From Valencia hispanica (Eukaryota > Chordata > Actinopteri > Cyprinodontiformes > Valenciidae): a DNA stretch of 64,000 nt. The stretch covers positions 28,072,818 to 28,136,817 of the forward strand of contig OY747716.1 of assembly GCA_963556495.2 (NCBI GenBank), given 5' to 3'. The translations under genes were made by a program, and so were the position numbers. The notes under the pieces are model-generated. The model was not told where the DNA came from, searched no databases, and saw only the letters and a program-made list of their open reading frames with translations. Of the stretch, positions 58,351 through 64,000 are shown piece by piece (the stretch's first letter is position 1; every line of letters begins with the position of its first letter).

Positions 58351-58498
58351 AATAAAGCAAACATGACATAGATTAACTTACCTTTAATAATTCATTTAAT
58401 TCAATCATAGTTTATCCTTTACGTATAGTGTGCTTCTATTCACTCAATTATCGATTTGTAGTCAGCAACCTAAGGGGTCGACATTAGGTTGGTCACCA

Positions 58499-59396
58499 GG
58501 GGTCTTATTTATAAAACTTTGCATGGAATCCTTATGTAAACCGTACTTAGGCTCAGCAAAAAAAAAAATTCTTACACCAATAGGTTTCAGATCTATCAAA
58601 CTTTGAGTACCCACAGCTGCACAAAATTTCCGCTTAATAAATCACACTCTCCCTATTAATGTGCTCAGGTGATTTTGGACCATATTCCACCCACTATACA
58701 CCCAATTTCTGTCATAATGAATATTCTACATAGACTTGAGCTGACTGATATGGGGCAGTTCATGGGTAACCATGGAAAGCGAGAGGCCAAGAAAGCGCAT
58801 TCCACTAAGACTCAAGGAGGCATGTATACTGTTTTATTTCAATCAGTCAATCAACATTTATCTATATCGAGCTTTACTCAGCCAAAAGGTGACCAAAGAG
58901 CTTCACAATAAAAGACAAAAATGCAAAGTTCCAGCAGGTTGGTAGATATAACACCGGGCCAAGTTCAGCACATACTGTAGATCTAATAGGACCGCTTAGG
59001 GAATCCAAATTGGCTGATCAGCCAGTCATCTTCTTGAGATCTCTAAAAACTCCCCCCATCCAGATGATATAATTCTTAAATCCAATATATTTTCATTCAG
59101 ATTCTCATTTGAATTCTTAGTGAAGGCTGACTGTTGTGTGTGTGTTCGTGTGTGTGCGTGAGGGTCTACAAGTCTGAAAATGTGGCTTAAATTTAACATT
59201 TTGCCATCTCACCGGCCATGCTGCCAGTGTTCTCCGTGTCCAAATTGTGTGTAAGCAAGGTCCTTAGTGTGCTTAAAGTTGTGCACATTTTACACTGCAT
59301 TTTTTTTCCGATAAATCCCAAACTTGACATAGAAAGTGACTTATGCAATTTTCAGACCCTGTTTTGTGTGTAAGCAAGCTTTATAAATGAGACCCC
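58499..59396. mobile_element. MITE with 24-bp inverted ends
   Basis: GGGGTCTTATTTATAAAACT and, complemented, GGGGTCTCATTTATAAAGCT bound 898 bp, with a shared TTGC just inside. The non-coding interior contains a LINE-tail insertion at about 58835-58960. The target duplication is unclear. End sequences suggest a Harbinger- or hAT-type element. Confidence 0.68.
58835..58960 (-). mobile_element. Retroelement 3' tail inside the MITE
   Basis: CAATCAGTCAATCAACATTT followed by ATCTATATCGAGCTTTACTC is the complement of a LINE/SINE terminus with a TGAT-type tail. It is short and lies in the middle of the surrounding MITE. Confidence 0.5.
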
Positions 59397-59419
59397 AGAT
59401 ATTTTCATTCACAGTATAA

Positions 59420-59580
59420 AAATTTTATTGAATTCAGTTTATTTATATAGCACCACTTCTCAGTGGTCTCAGTCGTCGTCTCAAGGCACGTTAACAAAAC
59501 AAAGTAAACGGAAATCAATCATATACAGACAGATTTCAAGTCAAGTACATAAATTCCAAATTGTTCCTAGTTAAAAAAAC
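59420..59580 (-). mobile_element. L2-type LINE 3' terminus
   Basis: On the minus strand this ends GTGCCTTGAGACGACGACTG...GTGCTATATAAATAAACTGA, the same terminus as the plus-strand copy at 49200-49245. Only about 160 bases remain. Confidence 0.65.
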
Positions 59581-59584
59581 TAAC

Positions 59585-60360
59585 ACCCCCTAGAATATGA
59601 TACTGCCACCCCTATACTTTACAGTTGGGATGATGTTCTAAGCATTGCAAGTTTTCCCATTCCAAATTTTCATTATGGTCAAACATTTTAGTTTTAGTTT
59701 CATTACACAACAGTACTTGTGTCAAAAATTGCATTTTGTTTGTCACTGTGTACATTTGCAAACTCAACTCTAGCATTTTATGTTGCATTTTAGCTAATGG
59801 CTTCTTCCTCTCTGAGTGGCCTTTCAGCCCATGTCAGTACAGGACTTGTTTCAATGAGGAAGACAGTCTCCCCCCCCCCCATTTGTTACAATTAATACCA
59901 GAACATGTTAATCTCTGGGACACAGAATGTATATTCCTCCCTTATGGTGTGATAATTGGACACTACAATGGTGTTTATATTTCAATATAACTTTTAGGCA
60001 TCTGGAAATTGTACCCAACAAGTCTCGTAGAAATTCACACTTTTCTCCCTGACCTCTTAGCAGATTTATTTTGTTTTTTGTTGCTGTTTTTTTGGATGTC
60101 ACACTAGGAAGCAGTGTGTTTGAGTAGTTCCATTCACAGTGCCTCTAATTTACTCAGATGATGTTAATTAACCTGAAGCTTACAAAGCCATTGCGTCATC
60201 TGGGCTTTCTCAAATTACTTAATGGCATAATAATCTTTATGTATGCAAAGTTCTGACTTTGAAAATGTAATAAAAAATGTCTCGCTCATCATTCTGGTAG
60301 TTAGGAAATTATTAATTTTAGTAATTCTAACCATCAGGAAACATTTTGTATTATCTCACG
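59585..60360 (-). mobile_element. Sleeping Beauty-type Tc1 relic (N-terminal half and end)
   Basis: Read on the minus strand, 60360-60110 resembles the leader and terminal region of salmonid-type Tc1 elements (GCCTCTAATTTACTCAGATG then GATGTTAATTAACCTGAAGC on the plus strand). From about 60100 comes a decayed transposase start: after a MTSKK-like beginning, a LRDLLGTISRCLKVILKYKHH stretch corresponds to the first helix-turn-helix. Lower down (59830-59600) are HTH-2 and catalytic-core remnants, including a complement of CTGCCACCCCTATACTTTAC that matches the KHGGGSIM block. A C10 run at 59871 lies inside. Several frameshifts leave it non-functional, and the second half is missing. Confidence 0.7.
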
Positions 60361-62084
60361 GTTGTTTTATACACTTTATGTAAAATTCTGTTTTCAAATG
60401 TGTATAGATAATATACAAGTATAAAACTATGGCATTCAAACAAATCAGGACATTTAGACTCCAAAAGAGAGTTTAAATTGTAGGGTTAATTACTTACTTT
60501 TTCACCTCACACACACCTTACCACTTTCCTCACAGAGATTTCTCAGCAAGGTCCAACATTTTTGGCTAGATAAATGACATTGACTGAACGTTCCCTCAAA
60601 GCGAACCCCTCCTTCCAGCATAAATATATTTATGCTGTATGTTCAGATAAATCCCAGTCTGTTCATTTGTAAATCAAGACCTGGGTCAGTCTGTTGACCA
60701 TTGATGGTGGTCTAGCTCTCCCAGTTAGTAACAGTGACGCCTGACCGTCTTCCTGGGTGGCCCTTACAGTGGCTCCCAATGGCCCTGTGAATAAAGCCTT
60801 CACATAAACGGAAGGGGATTTCTTCAGAGAGATGCTTTTAAAAAAACAAAACTTAATCTCTCTGTGTCTACCACAACTAATTTCATTCATCTGTGACTAA
60901 GTGATGATATATTTGCCATATAAAACTGTCCCCACCATTTCTTTTAAATAAAGTTCATATTTCAAATTGACTTGTCTTAATTTAAAACTCTTAAGTCTTC
61001 ATATTTAGCTGCCATACAAATGAAAGACTGACGGAGATATATGAGCTTAAAGAAAATATTGATTGTAATGCAGAGTTAACACGCTGGTGATCTGAGGGAC
61101 AATGGCAGATGGCAACTATCCCAAGCCCATTTTAGAGAAATGGCAATGTGAAAACGGTATTAAGCAATGTGAAATTTTTCCCTTTTATGGGAGGAAAATA
61201 TTGTTTATGGTGTTATAAAGAGTATATCATGGCACTGCAGCAACTAAATTATGCCATGTCCTGAAATTCCTCCACATATTTTAAACCACATCCCTTTTTT
61301 AATGAGAACGCTATGTGCTCATTTACATGGAATATTAATCTACATAGCATGTTTTATAGGATGAGGTTTTAAGTGATCAGTCTTCTCACACATCCTTAGG
61401 AGGAGAAACACATAGTAAAATAGGACTCAAGATCTGAGGAGTCTGTTGACCACATCCCGAGGGGCAGCATGAAAAAAAGCTTGGGGACTCTCACCACATG
61501 TCTCAGTAGGTTTTTAATGTAGGGATCAGACCGTGTCCATGATGTGTTTGTGCGTCTCTGGAGCTGACGTCGCCTGTGTAACCCTCAGACAACCACAGTT
61601 TAACAGACGCATGCCCAGGAAAACATACAGCAGCACTGTAGTCATGGATAGAACCCATTTCTCATTCTCTGTCAGCACTTTAGAGTGGGCAAGAAAGTTA
61701 AAAAAAAATTTGATTGAGCAACAAACAAGCGCAGATAAAACCAAGTAAACAACTTTGGTTTATATGTATATTTACGATACATTTAAAATAATCTCGTCTG
61801 AAAGGGGAAAAGAATGTTCAGTCCTGTTTGGAACATGTGAAAATAAATCAGAAGCAGAAGTAAGATTAACTTCAAGAATTATTTCAAGCAAAAAACAATG
61901 TAAATCTGGTATCGAATAGCAAGAATAGCAAGAAGCCATATTTGTTCTGATGGAAAGAAAATAAGTCTCTTCTCATGAAGGACAGTATATCCAAATAGTT
62001 AAACTATTACATTGTCTAAAATTGGATTAATTTTTTTCATTATTTTTGTAACATATCAAAAAATAATTTAATCAAATCAACTTT
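60361..62084. other. Gene-free stretch
   Basis: No coding or repeat signal. The segment 61060-61350 has complex sequence that could be conserved non-coding DNA, but this is not demonstrable here. Confidence 0.4.
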
Positions 62085-62340
62085 AGTGTCATTTTATTGT
62101 AAAACTAGTAGCATGCAGTATGTTTCTCTTGTGGGACTTTCCGGTTTCCTTTTGAGCTCCTCTCAACTTCTTCTACAGGTTCGTCTTGTATTGCAGCTGC
62201 TGTACCGTTTCCTCATCCTAATGGCGTTCTTCAAACAGGTAAGATCATCAGTACTCAGTGTGGTTGCAGTCATGTGACGGACTCCAGTCAGAAGTTCAGA
62301 ATCCAGAGACAGGTAGCAGTGTTTTCAAGACAAGTAGAAC
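62085..62340. other. Unexplained segment with splice-like signals
   Basis: A 60-base open segment (about 62179-62238) encodes VRLVLQLLYRFLILMAFFKQ on the plus strand. A pyrimidine-rich TTCTTCTACAG precedes it and CAG|GTAAGAT follows. These are good splice-site matches, but the peptide is only hydrophobic and resembles no family I know. On the minus strand the same segment ends with CAATAAAATGACACTAAAGT and looks like a retroelement 3' end, which is the likelier reading. Confidence 0.25.
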
Positions 62341-62943
62341 ATGTTTCTCTATAACTCTCTGGAGGTCAATGGCAAAAACACAAAGCTAAAAGCAATCCAC
62401 AGAATTTTGACACATATCTTAATTGTCCAAATGACTACTTTGTCAGAGCTGGTGGGTATTGCTTCCTCAATAAAAGAAGTTGGTACAGATCAAAAGAGGG
62501 TAGCTAGCTCCATTATAATATGATAATATTACTATATTACAAAATGCTAATATAACCCATCCAATTCAGAGAACACCACAAAAGGACTTCGTTTTTTCTT
62601 TTTTTTTACAGGTTTTGCTTTCTTTTAATGTTTTATTCCTTTTTTGGTTAGATCTGGAGACGAAGACCCAATTCCTATTTATTCCTTCAATCTACACGTA
62701 GTCCTAGCACTACAATTACAAACATGCTATAAAACACCTTTCCTAATCCTTTTGGCAAGATTTCAAAGGGGCGAATGGCCCTTCAACTGTAAATCATTAA
62801 AGCAAAAAGAGGTGAAGGTTGAACCTTCAAATATACTAACAAATGTGTAATTGAAGGTATTATTACCTTTTTTGTTGGCATAAAAAAAAAATTCTAACTT
62901 AAAACATTTTAACAAATTGGTCCTCAAAATCCTCATCTGATCT
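62341..62943. other. Gene-free stretch
   Basis: Nothing recognised apart from T- and A-runs near 62593 and 62882. Confidence 0.4.
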
Positions 62944-63658
62944 GCGGCCGCATGTTTTAGACACTCGGGTGAGGAGAGGGGCAGAGCTGTCCACTGACCA
63001 CTACCTGGTGGTGAGTCGGCTCCGGTGGTGGGGGAGGATGCCAGACAGACCTGGCAGGCTCAAAACTGTTGTGAGGGTCTGCTAGGAATGTCTGGCAGAT
63101 TCTACAGTCAGAAGGCGCTTCAACTCTCACCTCCGGCAGAACTTTGAACAAGTCCCGGGGGCGGCGGGGGACATTGAGTCCAATTGGGCCATGTTCCGTG
63201 CCTCCATTGTTGAGGCGGCTGACAGGAGCTGTGGCCGCAAGGTGATCGGTGCCTGTCGCGGTGGCAACCCTCAAATCTGCTGGTGGACACTGGCGGTGAG
63301 GGAAGCTGTCATGGTGAAGAAGGAGCCCTATTGGGTCTTTTTGGCCTGTGGGACCCTGGAAGCATCTGATGGGTACCGGCAGGCCAAGCAGAGTGCGGCA
63401 CGGATGGTCGCTGAGGCAAAAACTCAGGCTTGAGAGTAGCTTGGATAACGACTTCTGTGCAGCTTTAAGACGATTCTGGTCCACCATCCGACGTCTCAGG
63501 AGGGGAAGGCGAACCGCCACAAACACGGTTTACAGCGGGGGTATTGTGCCTCTAACCTAGACGAAGGCCTCTGGGTCGGTGGATGGAATACTTCGAAGAC
63601 CTCCTCAATCCTACTGGCACGCTTTCCAATCTGGGTCTGGGGACTTTAGGTTGGACTC
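62944..63658 (+). pseudogene. LINE ORF2 fragment (CFDP2/RTE-like), interrupted by Tc1
   Basis: The plus strand encodes the end of an AP endonuclease domain and the linker before the RT: LSTDHYLVVSRLRWW (TDH being the final catalytic His block, near 62990), then RRFNSHLRQNFEQVP, MFRASIVEAADRSCGRKVIG (63191), GTLEASDGYRQAKQSAARMV, FWSTIRRLRRGRR (63475) and WMEYFEDLLN (63580). This order matches fish LINE proteins often annotated as craniofacial development protein 2-like. At least three frame changes are present (near 63090, 63420 and 63560). The sequence stops at 63658 exactly where TA and the Tc1 left end begin, so the LINE was probably cut by that insertion and continues beyond the window. 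Confidence 0.75.
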
Positions 63659-63660
63659 TA

Positions 63661-64000
63661 CAGTCGTGGCCAAAAGTTTTGAGAATTACATAAATATTAG
63701 AAATGGGAAAAGTTGCTGCTTAAGTTTTTATAATAGCAAATTGCACATACTCCAGAATGTTATGTCCTTCTTTGCCATGAAAATTCAACTGCATTTCATT
63801 GCTGTCATTAAAGGACCTGCTGAGATCATTTCAGTAATCGTCTTGTTAACTCAGGTGAGAAAGTTGACGAGGACAAGGCTGGAGATCATTATGTCAGGCT
63901 GATTGGGTTAGAATGGCAGACTTGACATGTTAAAAGGAGGGTGATGCTTGAAATCATTGTTCTTCCATTGTTAACCATGGTGACCTGCAAAGAAACGCGT
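63661..64000 (+). mobile_element. Tc1-like transposon, left end (runs off the window)
   Basis: TA at 63659-63660 precedes CAGTCGTGGCCAAAAGTTTT, the start of a well-known fish Tc1 family with long terminal repeats. About 315 bases of terminal repeat and leader follow, up to the transposase start codon. The rest lies beyond position 64000. Confidence 0.85.
63977..64000 (+). CDS. Tc1 transposase, first eight codons
   Basis: The ATG at 63977 (context AACCATGG, favourable for initiation) opens MVTCKETR, the expected N-terminus of this Tc1 transposase family. The frame is open to the end of the window. Whether the full gene is intact cannot be told. Confidence 0.6.

Noticed and set aside
63191..63433. 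Host gene resembling craniofacial development protein 2
   Set aside because: In fishes that label is usually LINE endonuclease sequence. The frame here is broken and flanked by LINE linker and RT-proximal motifs.

Overview
The window looks like gene-poor, AT-rich nuclear DNA of a teleost fish, most likely a percomorph-type genome. The evidence is the repeat content. There are many Tc1-like DNA transposons of several families, L2-type and other non-LTR retrotransposons whose 3' tails carry ATTGA or TGAT repeats, a tRNA-derived SINE, hAT-, PIF/Harbinger- and TTAA-type MITEs, a possible solo LTR, and long GATA/GACA, CA and TA microsatellites. I found no host protein-coding gene I can support. 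Every recognisable protein fragment belongs to a mobile element, and nearly all are broken. No structural RNA genes or CRISPR arrays were seen.

Layout. 1-2712: the 5' part of a young L2-type LINE on the minus strand. ORF1 is intact (coiled coil plus SGNH esterase). ORF2 (AP endonuclease and linker) is broken by one in-frame TAG and leaves the window before the reverse transcriptase. 2892-2982: two perfect hairpins. 5.3-8.0 kb: two Tc1 relics, a LINE 3' end and a TTAA-flanked MITE. 8906-10520: a nearly complete Tc1 element with about 213-bp terminal inverted repeats and a 342-codon transposase frame carrying a single stop. 12-15.3 kb: a TTAA MITE, a deleted Tc1-like copy, and a LINE piece inside a long inverted repeat. 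19.5-21.7 kb: TTAA-type ends, and a possible solo LTR split by a hAT-like MITE. 23.4-26.1 kb: a nested stack in which a Tc1 copy holds a 42-bp coding-period repeat, a tRNA SINE and a TTAA MITE. 26.1-27.5 kb: a probable hAT-type repeat ending in (TA)n. 30.5-31.2 kb: a Harbinger-like MITE. 38952-39752: the most interesting element, TTAA-flanked, with a THAP zinc-finger first exon that ends at a consensus splice donor but has no downstream catalytic exons. 44.5-50.2 kb: an internally deleted Tc1-like element, LINE RT fragments, a GACA/GATA block and an L2 3' end. 58.2-60.4 kb: a MITE with long inverted ends and a decayed Sleeping Beauty-type Tc1. 62.9-64 kb: a CFDP2-like LINE interrupted by the left end of another Tc1 that runs off the window.

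There are no operons or pathways. The biology here is transposition, nesting and decay. The best candidate for something under-described is a set of TTAA-flanked elements whose ends all start TTAA-AG, including the THAP-bearing copy. They resemble Kolobok/T2-type transposons (inference). Long stretches (27.5-30.5, 31.2-38.9, 50.7-58.1, 60.4-62.9 kb) lack recognisable repeats and may be intronic or intergenic sequence, possibly with conserved non-coding elements. Clade names rest on motif recognition from memory; no database search was run.
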